A stretch of DNA of 64,000 nucleotides from Viscum album. Taxonomy: Eukaryota; Streptophyta; Magnoliopsida; Santalales; Viscaceae. Below the pieces are notes generated by a model. It ran no database searches. It was not told where the DNA came from and saw only the letters and a list, made by a program, of their open reading frames with translations. The position numbers were made by a program, and so were the translations under genes. The stretch spans positions 1,176,848,670 to 1,176,912,669 of the forward strand of contig OY728137.1 of NCBI GenBank assembly GCA_963277665.1, given 5' to 3'. Positions 34,001 through 46,010 of this stretch are shown here, piece by piece. Positions within the stretch are counted from its first letter, which is position 1. Each line of letters opens with the position of its first letter.

Positions 34001-36052
34001 TAATTAGTATTGTAAATTGGTCTTAAGATATCTGTGTTTTCCTAGAAAGGGTCTTGGTCTCTAAGTCCATCATATTTGAAAAATATACCATACTAATTTT
34101 TTGAAAATTGGAAAGGGATGTCTGAGTTGCGAGATTGTTTTGGTAGTTGTTTTAAAATAAATGAAATGGGAAAAAATTAAATGGTTCTAGAAAATGTTTG
34201 GTTTGTTGAGATTCTTAAAAATGTTTTCAAAAAAGGGAGAGGATTTTTATAGAGACCAATGGGGTATCTTTTTCAAACATAGTAAAATGGTTTGGGGTGT
34301 GGAAGTATGAAAATTGTTTTTGACTTGGTGGTTAGTGTGCCTATGAAAGATACATAATTTTTCAAAGGGGTGGAAATTTTATTTATTTCAAAATGAGTTT
34401 ATTTGTCTTTGACTTTAGTGTTTTAATTGGTGACCACATCCATGGTTTTTTATATATATGTTCATGGATGCATGATATGGAATAGTGGCTGGGTTCCTTG
34501 GGCAACACGGGAATGTGCATGTGAGTGAGACTTGATGAAACACCATTGGTTAATGGGAAAATCTACAATGTTAGTTTGTTTTTCAAAAGATTTTAAATCT
34601 AATTTTTTTTTTGTAAACTAGTGTTAATGTGGATTTATTTTTCTTTTTTTTAATTGTGTTTTGTTTAGTATGATTTCTAATGATCTAAAAGTGATAATCA
34701 TGGTGGGTCTTGAGAAGGGATATTGTTGGTGGAACAGTTTTGGAACAATGTTTTGTGGAATTATAAGGAAATGTTGGATGTTTTTATGTGGAAATAAATG
34801 GTTCTCCATTGGAATTATTTCTTGTTGATCATTTGAAGGATTCGATTCATGGGTTAAATACACTACGTTGAATGATTCCTTGAACCATTTGTTGGAATTA
34901 GGAGCTGTTTGGGTTCAGATAAAATTAGCTTCCTAATATGGTGACTCTATCAATTGTGGTAGTTATACTTAGTGATGTTGATGGGATTCACCAAATTTCA
35001 TGTTCATTCTACTCCTAGTTAAATGTGAGAGACCTTGGCCATTTGTATCATCCAAATCTCTATTTGGGTAAAGTTTTTTTGTTTGAGCTACTGGTTTTCA
35101 TGGGGTGTTCTGATCCTTAACTCATAGATGTGAGGAATTAGATGCATCAACCATTAGAGCTCCACCCATATATCTTGGAGTGAATCTGGAATTTAGTTAT
35201 TAATCCTAGTGGTGGCATGATATTGGTTATGTTTGTGCCTCCACCATTACAGTGAGGTGGTTTGGGCATTTCTACTGTGGTTTCTAAGTATTGCGAATCT
35301 TCTTTTTTCACAAGGGGCATGGTGGAAATAAACCTCAAGCTTTGGTTATGTTTATACCATATTATATGTGAGATTCTGGTCAATTTTCTTGTGTAGACCA
35401 CCCATGTGAATCAGGTGAGGTCTTGGATTTTTTTGTCCATTGGTGAAGAGTGGTGGGTGTTTTCCATCTTTTTTCAGTGGTCCTATCATTGGGCCCCCTC
35501 CCTCCCCTCATAGTGGGGTGGTGGTTTTTGGTTAATGTGGGATGTTTTCACTATGTTCTGGTCCCATCCATTTGTGAGTGAGCAATTTAACTGATCATGT
35601 TGTGTTTTTCATTTCCTTGGTTGGTAGGCCGTTGTTAGGGAGTTTTGGTTGGCCTATTTGAGAGAGTCCAAATTCTATGTCATGTGGAAATCATGTGTGG
35701 TCAATGTTGGTTTCTCCATAATGACGGGGAGTCTATTCCGAAATCCCTTGAAATAATTGGATTTTCTAATGTTGTTTGGTTTGGGGTGGTCATTGGGATC
35801 TTTTGGAAAAGGCCCAATAATATAGTCTTGGATTGGTTGTGGATGACTGGCTTGATCATTCAATTTAATCATGGGATGTTCTTGTGAGTTGATGATTCAT
35901 TTTGGGAAATATGTTGAATTTCTGTTTTTGTGGGTGAAATTTCCTTGGATTAAGAGGTTGTATTATGTTAATGAGTAATCCTTAGGCATTGATCAATAAG
36001 TTGTAAAGTGTTATGGATTTCGGAGGGAGAGAAGCTTTAATGGTTGGGAGAA
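31031..36052. other. T/G-rich, C-poor block without a recognised gene
   Basis: Five kilobases with a strong strand bias: T is by far the commonest base on the plus strand and C is rare over most of it. The longest open stretch is 124 codons at 33133-33507. It is less biased than its surroundings and holds CDWLRVESGWFLTKFY, but I recognise no family. Several consensus splice-like junctions (for example CAAGGTGAGT at 31068-31077) occur. It could be the intron-rich remains of a host gene or the non-coding interior of an old element. I cannot decide between these. Confidence 0.4.
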
Positions 36053-36776
36053 TAGTCACACCATGTTTTTCATGTCTTGGTTTGGATCTAAATCATTAGA
36101 AATACCCATCCATTTTATGGGTATTCTGGGAAATGAAGGATTATTTTTGAAGTTAAATCAACTTCTAATCATCCTTCAATGGGTTACCCATAGATTTGGG
36201 GGGGGGGGTTTGGAGAAAAGGTTGGTTACTTCAAGATTTGGGTGAAACAATGATCGAATTTCTAGATTTAAAAACAAAATTTGTTTCTTTTATAACAAAT
36301 GAATTTTTTAACATTTATCACCCATTACCGTTCCCAATTTCGATCCCTTTATTTATTTAAACCGACATATCCATTTAGACCCATTATTAATTCATTATCA
36401 TCGTTGATTTGTGTTTTTTATTCAGGAATTGGGCTATCCTGTGAGCTAATTTCATGTTTAAAAATTATATTTTTTCTTTTATATCTTATTTAATTTCAAA
36501 TATGTTTCGGTCATTCCACCTCGAAATTGAGCCCAAAAACTCTAGGCACAACCCCCATGATCCATTTTCCCTCATTAGACCTCATCTTTATCAGGGATTA
36601 GGACAACATACTTTAACATTTCTCAAATCTTCTATTTTTGAAATGCTAATTTTTTCTTTCATAAATCATTTATTTTTTACTTTTTCCCCTTAATTAACCT
36701 TTCCATGGTTCTTCCAGACGATAGGACCCTCTCCATTGAGTTACAAGCCCTTCCCCCGCCTCTATGGGTGTGGATC
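36053..36776. repeat. Repeat F copy 2
   Basis: A diverged second copy of 19905-20389 plus 30808-31030 in the same orientation, cut on the right by LTR E'. It includes a run of ten G's at 36200-36209 that the first copy lacks. No coding sequence is recognised. Confidence 0.6.
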
Positions 36777-38409
36777 TATAACATCTCAGGTAAATAAAGA
36801 ATAAGATATTTTCGTATTTAAAAATATTTGTGATTAAAATATTAATATTATTTTATAAGGGATACTATGTTCGATAGCGTACCCATACAGAACAATTCAT
36901 TTTTTTTGAAATCTTACGTTTCAAAAAAAGTTGAGTTATACTGAAAAATAATAATATTATAATATTTTAAATGGTAGTTAATTCCTTGTTTTTTTATTGG
37001 CGGTAATGAAAATAACTAACTATAATATGATTATACATGTTTGTTAATTTTTTTTAAATTTATCCAATAAAAGTTACATGCTTAAAATGTTAATAAATCG
37101 AAGTTTAACCATAAATACTTTAATATTATTTAAAAGGTCTATTTACCACCTTTTGATGGATATCCCTCTTCAAATATAGTTTTTTTGACCTTTATGTGTA
37201 TTATTTGAATAACATATAATTTTTCTTTATAAAGGGGACAACAAAATTTACTTTAGGTAAATTTTTAGTATTTTTCTGATAAAATTATTTTTTAAATGAA
37301 TAGTGAAAATTATTGTATTTTAATTCAAAACTACCTTTAATCTAATTTAGTTATATTGTTATATTATCTTTTTAATTTATTTTAATTTTAATTAGATTAT
37401 ATTTTTACCATTTAATTTATATTTGGTTAGTTAAGTAATTTCACATTGAAATTGGACATAAACAAGTGTCAATCTTTTGATAGTTATTATTTCTTAAAAA
37501 CATGGTTTTTGATTTGAAAACATGAATTAATTTTAAATTATGTAATGAAATTTATAAGTTTTAAATTTTGTAAAATAATCATTATTTTTGAATTTGGAAT
37601 ATCAAATAATTCTTAGGTTGAATTTTTGGTATTTTTCTGAAAACCATCAATTTTTTTATAAATCGTGAAAACACAGAGTAGTAGTTAAAAACCGACATTT
37701 TCATTTAAATGTAATTTTACTGCTTATGTGTATTGAATTTTAAAAATTCTACATACATAGTTGTTATTTTTAAATAAAATGTAGTTAAATAAGATGAAAT
37801 TTTTTTTGGTGTATAGTATCTGTTGACTTTTTTTACCACGGTTAAAGATAAATTGTGTAATTCAATGTAAAAAAATATTATAAAAATATTAAATTATCCT
37901 AACATGTGTATTAATCATATTTTTTGATACCTTTCCTACCATTTTTATCTTTGGGTCGATTTTGGGACCTCATTAATCCACATGGGAGTGATAATTACAA
38001 TTTATGTTAATTAATTTAATGTAAAGACAAAAATGGGATAAATATATATCTTTTAGTAGATGAATTTTTACATGGGGTTATATAAATTATCTATTAGAAT
38101 ATAAATATTCCTTTTATATATAAAAATATTTCCTACATCATGGGATTTTTTTTATTTTTTAGACATTAAATAATGAAAATTATTTATGACACAATAATGA
38201 TGCAGTATTTACCTCATTAATGAATGACTAAATAAATAAGATTATAAAAAAACAATATCCAAAACCTGTGAAATTCTCATTGGATGAGTTTACATTAATC
38301 ATGTGTCATCTTAACATCGATTTGATGTGTATTAGACCGTTAGAAACCGAAAATAATTGTATAATAAAATAATATTTTCAAACATTCCTAAAGAGCACCT
38401 CATCCCCCA

Positions 38410-38417
38410 TATAAAAA
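38410..38417 (+). promoter_or_regulatory. TATA box of LTR E'
   Basis: CATCCCCCATATAAAAATCC; the donor-like AAG|GTAACA lies 177 bases downstream. Confidence 0.55.
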
Positions 38418-38944
38418 TCCATCACATATAACTATTAATCACACATCTCAAGCCCCTTGGATCATCTAAAATCGGCCTAAATAATCTTCCTACATCCCTC
38501 TCTTCCACATAGAATCCTTACCTTAGGCATAAGGCACTTCTATAAAACCATTTGGGTCAAGCCAAAGAGAGTTACCCGATTTGAAGGTAACATCTTCTTT
38601 TTAGTTTTTTACTTCACCAACCCCTTAAACACTATTTATTCCTTTTTTTATAACAAAAAAGTATCCTAAATATACTATGATGTTGTTATGAGAGGTATTA
38701 TAACTACACTTAAACACACCATCTTCTTATGGGTGAAAAACATATTGTTTCTATGGATGACGAACTACTGCCTCACAAAATGATGATTGTTCGATTATCT
38801 CTTTCCACCTTTTATGGTGGCCATTATGATTGAACTGTATTTATATATGATATATATTATGTTTATGTTTTATTTATACTTATTTTATTTATTTAAATCT
38901 TACCTTTATGGTTTCCATAATGTGTAAACAGGATAATTTCATTT

Positions 38945-38969
38945 GAGGAAGTGCGGACTACCGCCCCTC
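38945..38969 (+). other. LTR leader stem-loop h1 (LTR E')
   Basis: GAGG...CGG-ACTA-CCG..CCTC: same inner core as the A/B h1 read in element sense, with new arms that still pair. Confidence 0.55.
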
Positions 38970-39104
38970 AAAGTGATATGACTCGTTCATGCCATACGTG
39001 GGACTTATAAAAGATGGAGTTAATTATATTATATATGATATTATAATTAAATTATAATATATCTAGGTATAATTATGTTTTCATTCCATTAAAATATGAA
39101 ATAT

Positions 39105-39162
39105 AAATGCATGTAGCGTTCATGCTTATTTTCGACTTACCGTCTCCATGAACGATGCATTT
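39105..39162 (+). other. LTR leader stem-loop h0 (LTR E')
   Basis: Outer arms AAATGCAT/ATGCATTT and middle arms TTCATG/CATGAA are both perfect. The CTTACCGTCTC core is kept; the CGTACGTACG palindrome is lost. Confidence 0.7.
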
Positions 39163-40295
39163 CATTTTTTATTTCCAAATGTTAAGTACAATTATAAATA
39201 CATATATATACTAGATATATATGATATATAAGATATCTAAATCATCAGTATCATTCTAGATATAATAGAATCTTGACCAAAATGAAAAACTTGTAATTAT
39301 AAAAAGTTCATTTGGGACTCAAGTTCGAAATATCAACAAAACTAATGTTATTAACATAAATAATTTTTTAATGTTTATAACATTGTAATAATTTGTATAA
39401 ATGGTACAATAACCTCAAAAAAGGTTATCATTAAAATATAAATTAACTTTAGTTTATTATTATGGAGATTAAAGGACAAAAAAGTCATGTCAGACACGAG
39501 GTAACGGACTTCGTCTCAATCTTCGTTCATTGAGGCATATTTTGATTTATACACGACATAATTTTATAGAATGTATAAACTCCTTATACCTTTCATTTAA
39601 TTCAAAGGGAATATTTTTTTTTCTATGAATCATTTTACTAAATGAAAAAATTAATGTTTTAAACATTTTCGGCGACAATGAAATCTCCACTGCCATAATC
39701 GTTATTTGGCTTCCTCTATAAGCCTCAACGTTTTTTAATGAAAACAGAGACCCCTTTATTATGTTTTTGGGTGTTTTGGAAATGAAAATAATTTTTTAAA
39801 TGGAATTATTATTTCAATATCTTGAAATTATTTCTTTTTATTACAAATTATAGATTATTAGTGTAATGTTTATATTTTCAATATTTTACGTGTTATGATT
39901 TTTGGTACTTGGACATTTGACGGGGGATATGTGATATACCAAATGACGGGTAGTGCTGTGATAAACTAGGATGGGTGGTTACATTATAAGCTCCAATTAT
40001 TTGGGTATAGATGTTAGTCGTATGGCTATTCTAGTTAGTGATATGTGTAGTATTTGACCGTATGGTTATTCCATTTAAGTACGTTTATGTCCCAAGTAAC
40101 CTATATATGTTATGTGTGCATTATATGGATTTTTTGGTAATTTTTCAGATACATAGAGTTATGTAAGGATATTTTATTCAGTGATGAGTATTTACTACTA
40201 CATAAATGTGAAAAATAATACTTATGATAATGAATTCAATGATTACATGTTATTTTAAAAAACTAACAGCTTCCCTTTTTTGTGTATCCCTTACT

Positions 40296-43200
40296 TGTAA
40301 AGACCCTGAAATCTCAAGGATTTTTTTTTCATAAAATATTTGGAATTTTACGAGTCCGCATTTTCTTACAGCGCTTGATTCTGAGGCACAGGTGTGCCCG
40401 GAATCATTTTCAGAAGATTTGTTTGGGTACATTCAGTAAACATACAAGGGGGTTTTTATAACTTTTGAACGGGTGCTCGAAATTGAAATCTCAGGGCACC
40501 GTTGAACTCGCAGCGCTGGTTTTTGTTTAAGACGACATTCACCTCGATGGCAGATGATCAGGTATGAGAGTTGTTTTTTGGGTTTCATGTCTATTAATAA
40601 AATACAATAAGTGGAAAATTATTTTATTTTTGTTGAACCCACGCCATGTGGTAATGTTGGTTAAAAGATCCACATGGTAGTTTGTGGTGGGACCGCCACA
40701 CCCTAACCTCCCATGGGAGGATAATTGGGGTGGGGACCACAAGAGCAACATAACCTCCCGTGAGAGGTTATGACATGGGGTCCACACGGGGCTTAACCCC
40801 ACTTTTAATGGGAGGGGAGGAAATCTCTCAACTCTCCCTCATTAATGAGGGAGAGCCTCTTGGTATCTAACTCCCTTATTAACAGAGGACGATAAAACCT
40901 CCTCAAAACCCCCAATTAATTGAAGGAAACTCCTTGAACCTCATCATGTTTAATTAGGTGGGGACCACCCGTGCCTCTAACCCCTTTGAAACTCCCCAAA
41001 TTTAATATGCTAACCTCTTGTGCAATTAATTTGGTGGATCCTCTCCTCTCTTTTTGAATTTAGAATAATTGATCCAACATCATGAACTTGATTAAGTGGG
41101 TCCCACATAATTAATTCATGACAATTGGTATAATAGATTAAAATCAATTATTTTGGCACATTTATTCTCTCTTTAGTGGAGAGCATGGGAGAATATAATC
41201 CTCCAACGAAGAACATGAAGACGTCGGCGATGACGCTTCTTCCTCAGATTCTTCCTTGGAACCCCCCTTCCCACTTTGGATCACTTCAACGAACCTTCTT
41301 CCTTCCTCTTCATCATCAACGGACCGACACACGAGATTGGAAGTTGAAGCTTATTGAAAATGACGACAACATCTTCTTCCTCCAGGACGAACAAACAACC
41401 GACCATTAAAAAGGTAAGGGTGTGTTTTAAGTTTATTAACGCTTTATCCTTTCATGTTGAATCAACTTCATGAGCCGCTTTCGATCGTTCTAATGTGGAG
41501 GGTTTGGGCCAAATGAACACGGCCTGACCCCTCCGCAACCGTTATGGATTCAGAAAATTGAGTCGACGACGAAGTAACAATGTAATGGAAATGAGGCGAC
41601 GAAGAAGAAGACGGAAAATAAAGGTATCCCTACCCACGACCTCCGCGAATAGCGCCGCCGGCCGAGCGGCGCCTGAACAGCCTACCCGCGCGCTGCCTGA
41701 CATGCACCCCAGCCTAATCTATGGCCTGCCCAGCCCGCCGGCACCCTACCCGTACACCCCATGCACTGCCAGCACACCTCATGCCCTTCTCGGTGCCTAG
41801 GACACATGCTCAGTGCACAGGACACATTCCCGGCGCCTAGGCCGCCTTCCCGGTGCCCCCCTGGTGCCCTGCCCAGCGCCCAGGCCTCCTGCCCGGTGCC
41901 CTCCCGGCGCCCTCCTGCTCAGGCCTCCGAACTCGGCACATCCTGACACCTTTCCCGCGCGCCCCACCACCCTGCCCGCGCACCCCGGTGCCCTACCCAT
42001 GCGCCCCGGCTCCCTGCCCAGAACCCCCACGCCCTACCGTGCCCTTCCGGATGGACCCGCGGCCTTCCCGCACCCCATGCGGCCTGCCGTTGGCCTCTCT
42101 GGTCGAGGAACCCGAGCTGTGCCCCTCACAACGCCGACCAAACCTGCCACTGGCCTTCGGGCCGAGTCGCCCATGAAATGACTTTCGGCCCGAATTGTCC
42201 ATGCAGTGTGATGGGCTAGGCCCAGCAAACTGGGCCTAAATAAGCAGACTATCCCACCCAACGAGCTGGGTAAGACCCAACAATTAATTCCGGGTCGACT
42301 CAGACCAGTTTGACCTAGACTGGGTTGGACTGAGTTGGTCCGACTGGGTTGGACCAAACCTGGCCCTATACCGGTCCCTTTAATTTCATGGTCCATATCT
42401 TTGGCACCAGACGACCGTTTGACGAACCATCAGCGTCACTGAAATTCATGGAGCACAGCCAACCCATTGCATATACCCCTCTCGAGTTCGGGGTATAGTT
42501 GAGTCATGGTAAGGTTTGTTCATACTCGAATCCAATCGGGCCCTCAGGACTAAAATGAAAATAACTCACAGACCAGACATCTAATTGATGCGTCGTCTAT
42601 TGCATTGGGAACCCTATGATTTGGTAGACCCTTGAGATACTTTTTCGTGGGACTTTGTGACACTTAATGTATTGGCATGTATCTCATGGAGTGGACCCTC
42701 TCGGAGACGAGCGAGCAGAGTATGGAGACCTAGTAGGTGGCTGAGACCTGACGACTGCTTGACCGATTCGATTCGGAGTGACTCGACTAGCCCAATGGGG
42801 AGCACTACTCTGTGAGGAGGTAGACCCATGGTGGAAGAGCGCCACTATGTGAGGCGGAAGACCCACAATACTCGACATGAAGAGTACCTCTATAGGCTAT
42901 TAAGGGGAGCACTACTGTGTCAGGTGGCAGACCCCAGGTGGGAAAAATCTGTGTCTGACGTAGTTGTCCCACAATACTTGATAGTAGGAGTACCTCAGCA
43001 GTCTAAGGTTAGTGAGTAGCACACCGGAGTTGCGATAGGGCCACTGTACTCGATAGAGGAGGAGTTCTCCAGCAGTCGTGGTTTCATTAATGAAAATCCT
43101 AGTTTGAGCTGATTCAGTGACCTTTGTGTTTTCCTCATGATTGAGATGGGTTACTCGATAACTTAGGTATATGTATGGGAAAATTCATAAGTATTGGTTA

Positions 43201-43793
43201 TCCGTTGAAATCATACTATTTGGTTTATCCCTGTGGAATTTTGTGAGACCTTGAGGGTCTCGAGGTCCCTACTAAGTATCATTATACTCACCCCTGCATA
43301 GGCTATGCCCGTACCTCGTTGTGTTGGATGCAGAAAACAGACATCGCTAACCGAGGCATATTTTATGAGGACTGGATAGTACCCAGAGGTGGACCACTTG
43401 ACGAGTCGGTACCCGGAAGTGTCATATAGATGTGGAGCACTGAAGAGTTTATCTATACCTACCCTTCATGTACGATCTGTTTTGGACGATCCCGGAGTTA
43501 CTAGACACCATTCGGTTGTTTGTCTTTTTTAGATGTACGTGTTTTTCCTTAACTTGTACATTACTATTGGGCCTGTATTCTTTCCCCCTTTACTTTTAGT
43601 ACACTTGTTATACAACTTTTTCTTAGTTTTTGCTTCCTCATGTACTCTGATAGTGTGTGTTTATGATTTATAAAGGCAATGCCTTCCCAGTATTATGGAA
43701 TTACGCCTTTGGTGCTAGTCACGCATCCACTGACCTATGGATGGCGGGCTAGGGGTAGTCACCATTCGGGCCCCGGGGGGACGGGTCATAAAA
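40296..43793 (+). repeat. Element C 5' LTR
   Basis: Starts TGTAAAGACCCTGAAATC. Its first ~160 bases match 60650-60810, which fixes it as an LTR. The end GGGTCATAAAA lines up base for base with the D LTR end GGGTCATGACA in front of the primer-binding site. It contains a GC-rich proline-codon island (41595-42180) and weak ~110 bp imperfect repeats around 42795-43075 (GAGCACTACTNTGT and AGTACCTC motifs). It looks related to the D LTR in its first ~150 bases. Confidence 0.85.
41595..42180. repeat. GC-rich degenerate repeat island in element C LTR
   Basis: About 590 bases dominated by short variations on CCCGGTGCCC and GCCCTGCCC, in sharp contrast to the AT-rich surroundings. It opens long overlapping frames on both strands (for example 41813-42181 and 42034-42396). 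Their proline/alanine or glycine/arginine-rich products follow simply from the composition. I see no reason to call a gene. Confidence 0.7.
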
Positions 43794-43796
43794 AAT

Positions 43797-43809
43797 TGGT
43801 ATTAGAGGG
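43797..43809 (+). promoter_or_regulatory. Element C primer-binding site
   Basis: TGGTATTAGAGGG, three bases inside the LTR, one change in the first ten bases from the initiator-Met-tRNA complement TGGTATCAGAG. Confidence 0.75.
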
Positions 43810-44084
43810 CGTTGGTTCTACCGCAGAACTTATGACTCTGATATTTTCTTTTCGGTAAAGCAATAGTGTTAAGGGTACTATGTGTGGTTTTTAGTTCAGG
43901 GAGTCCAGTGTAGGTCCATGTGGCTGACGTATCCATACACCAGGACCCTGACTTCTGATTTCCGACTCAGTGCACGAAAACACTGATTACATGTGTCTTT
44001 TCTAAAGTTTTCTTTATGTCAACTCAAACCAGGTCATCTCACCAAGTATAGTATTTTGACCGTGTCACATCTGTTTCTTTCTGG
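43810..44084 (+). other. Element C untranslated leader
   Basis: 275 bases between the primer-binding site and the gag ATG. No other feature is seen. Confidence 0.6.
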
Positions 44085-45251
44085 ATGCCTCCCCATAGAC
44101 GACCAGCTAGAGCCCTGAGAGTTGTATATACTGACAACCCGCTGAGCAACGAGGCCTCAGTATAGGGCCCTCTTCCAGTTGAGGCATCAGCAGAGGCACC
44201 ATCGGTACTACTCCCCATTGGGAAACCGATGCCAGCAGCCCCAACAGTAGGTGATGCACGCCACTTGATCACATTGCATGAGTTCAAGCTCAATATGACA
44301 CCTAGGTTTCAGGGAGAGATGGACCCACAAGAAGTTAAGGATTTTCTAGAGGTTGTGGTGAGAGTCTTTAGGCTAGTAGGGATACCAGCAAACAATATGG
44401 TGATCTTTGATGCCAACCTCCTATAGGTAGCAGCAGGCTGATGGTGGAGCCTGATGCTCCAGATGCATGACGAGGCGACACTTCTATGGGAAGACTTTGA
44501 AATCCTATTCCGGGAGGAGTTTGTAACAGCCACCCTTAGAGCGGTCCAGATACAGGAGCTACTACATCTACAGGAGGGTAGCATGATAGTGGTGTAGTAC
44601 TCAGTGAGGTTCACCGACCACTAGCGCTACTCCACTGATATGGTACAGGACCCGTTCTTCAAGGCCCGAACCTTTGAGAAGGGACAAAGGAGAGAGATCA
44701 GATCTTCAGTTATCTCTCACATATTTCTGATGCAAATAGGGGTGTTTGATCGAGCCCTCCTATTAGAGAGTTTCCTTGCTGAGAAGTCTCCAGCAGCGAG
44801 ACCCACCACTAGACGACATGCAGCGGAGTCTTCTGCAGCTAGCTGTAGACAGATGACGCAGAGGTCCAAAAGGACCATACCTATAGGTGGTCGACCACAC
44901 GACTCAGGATCGGTAGTGCGGGGCACCTAGAGTAGAGACAGATCCAGACCTATTAGGTAGGGATACTCATGCGGCGGATAGTGTCACATGGCTCGTGACG
45001 GTCTGACCCGCCGCACGGATGATCAGCAGTTAGTTGAGGGACCTCCCAGGTAGAGTTAGAGGTTCGATGGAGGTGGTATGAAGGGAGGAGACAGACGTGG
45101 AAGAGGATCTGGCCCTGCAGCTGGCGGTGGATGACATTACGAGGTGTTTCCACCACCACCACCGGGAGGTCCAACCCGACCATAGGGAGCGGGTGGACAT
45201 GGCAGAGTACAGCTTCAGGAAACTGAGGCCAATGATCACGTTGCTCCAGAG
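44085..45251 (+). pseudogene. Element C gag, with many stops
   Basis: The ATG at 44085 opens MPPHRRPARALRVVY, a typical basic gag start, and is in frame with everything down to reverse transcriptase. In-frame stops follow early (TAG near 44163) and again at 44424 (TAG). The capsid part is visible as TPRFQGEMDPQEVKDFLEVV and LLWEDFEILFREEFV. The C-terminal part has lost any clear CCHC knuckle and ends in glycine/proline-rich remains. As it stands only short pieces could be translated. Gag would have built the particle for reverse transcription. Confidence 0.78.
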
Positions 45252-45683
45252 ATGATTCGAGGTATGATCTGTGTCTACTCCACCTTAGTTGTGGTTCAAA
45301 TAGACACAGGTTCCAGTCACTCTTTCATTGCAACTTCCCTTTTTCGGAGCTCGGAGATTCCAATGGAGCCGTTAGTTCGTCCCTTATGGCTAGAGACTCC
45401 TACAAGAGCTGATTCGATGATCACGCACTGGTACCGGCAATGCGAGCTTACTCTAAGAGGTGAGAGATTCGGTTGGGATCTCCTAGTAGTGGCGTCAGGG
45501 CCTTACAACGTAATATTGGCTATGGACTGCTTATCTACAGTCTATGCTTAGATCGACTGTATTAGGAGAAAAGTGCGGTGTGTCTGCATAGATGGGACTA
45601 GGTTTACCATCACCAGCGAGATGGGATCCTTTGCAGCGCAGGACAGACATACTCGGAGGAGGGTGTAGCCGATCACTCACCAG
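45252..45683 (+). pseudogene. Element C aspartic protease
   Basis: In frame with gag. The active site VVVQIDTGSSHSFIATSLF (DTG at ~45303) and the later YNVILAMDCLSTVYA, equivalent to the ILGMDWL motif of relatives, identify a retropepsin. A TAG at 45549-45551 and another near 45667 interrupt the link to reverse transcriptase. The Gly of the GMDWL motif is Ala here. It would have cut the gag-pol polyprotein. Confidence 0.82.
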
Positions 45684-46010
45684 TTGCCTTGCCTTACCCT
45701 AAGAGTAGTTTATGTGGAGAGTCCAAAATATGATGTAGTGGTGGACCAGTACTCGTATGTTTTGCCTGACGGTGTTCTAGGACTACCTCCTCATAAAGAG
45801 GTGGAATTCTACATTGATTTGTACCTTAGGATGACACCGATAACTAAACCAGCATATCAGATGGCTCCCGCTGAGCTTTGTGAGATGCAGGTACAGCTGG
45901 AGGACTTGCAGGAGAAGGGATTCATTTGGCCAAGTGTTTCTTCATGGGAAACCCCGATTCTGTTTGCCAAGAAGGCGGATGGGAGTTTTATTCTCTATGT
46001 CGACTACTGT
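45684..46010 (+). pseudogene. Element C reverse transcriptase, N-terminal part, split by element D
   Basis: The frame carries VLGLPPHKEVEFYIDLYLRM, then ITKPAYQMAPAEL, EDLQEKGFIWPSVSSW, LFAKKADGSF and finally YVDYC. There the D LTR begins (TGTCACGACC at 46011). This is the N-terminal third of the Ty3/gypsy reverse transcriptase domain. It resumes at 57994 with VTVNNNYPLPRID, so the cut falls at the YRxLN motif. The open frame seen beyond 46010 is D sequence and does not belong to the gene. Confidence 0.88.

Larger units (their letters stand above)
36777..40295 (+). repeat. LTR E' (plus orientation), truncated by element C
   Basis: It begins TATAACATCTCAGGTAAATAA, the same start as the LTR at 60811, and aligns with it for its whole length. 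It also shares short stretches with the complement of the A/B LTR, such as AAACAAGTGTCAATCTTTTG at 37459-37478. In sense order: TATA 38410-38417, donor-like GT 38587-38588, stem-loops near 38754-38783, 38945-38969 and 39105-39162. It stops where the element C LTR begins. The remainder should lie beyond the window. No ORF of known function. Confidence 0.8.

Noticed and set aside
41813..42396. Long overlapping proline/alanine and glycine/arginine-rich frames on both strands
   Set aside because: They sit in a low-complexity GC-rich LTR island. Open frames on both strands follow from the lack of A/T for stop codons.
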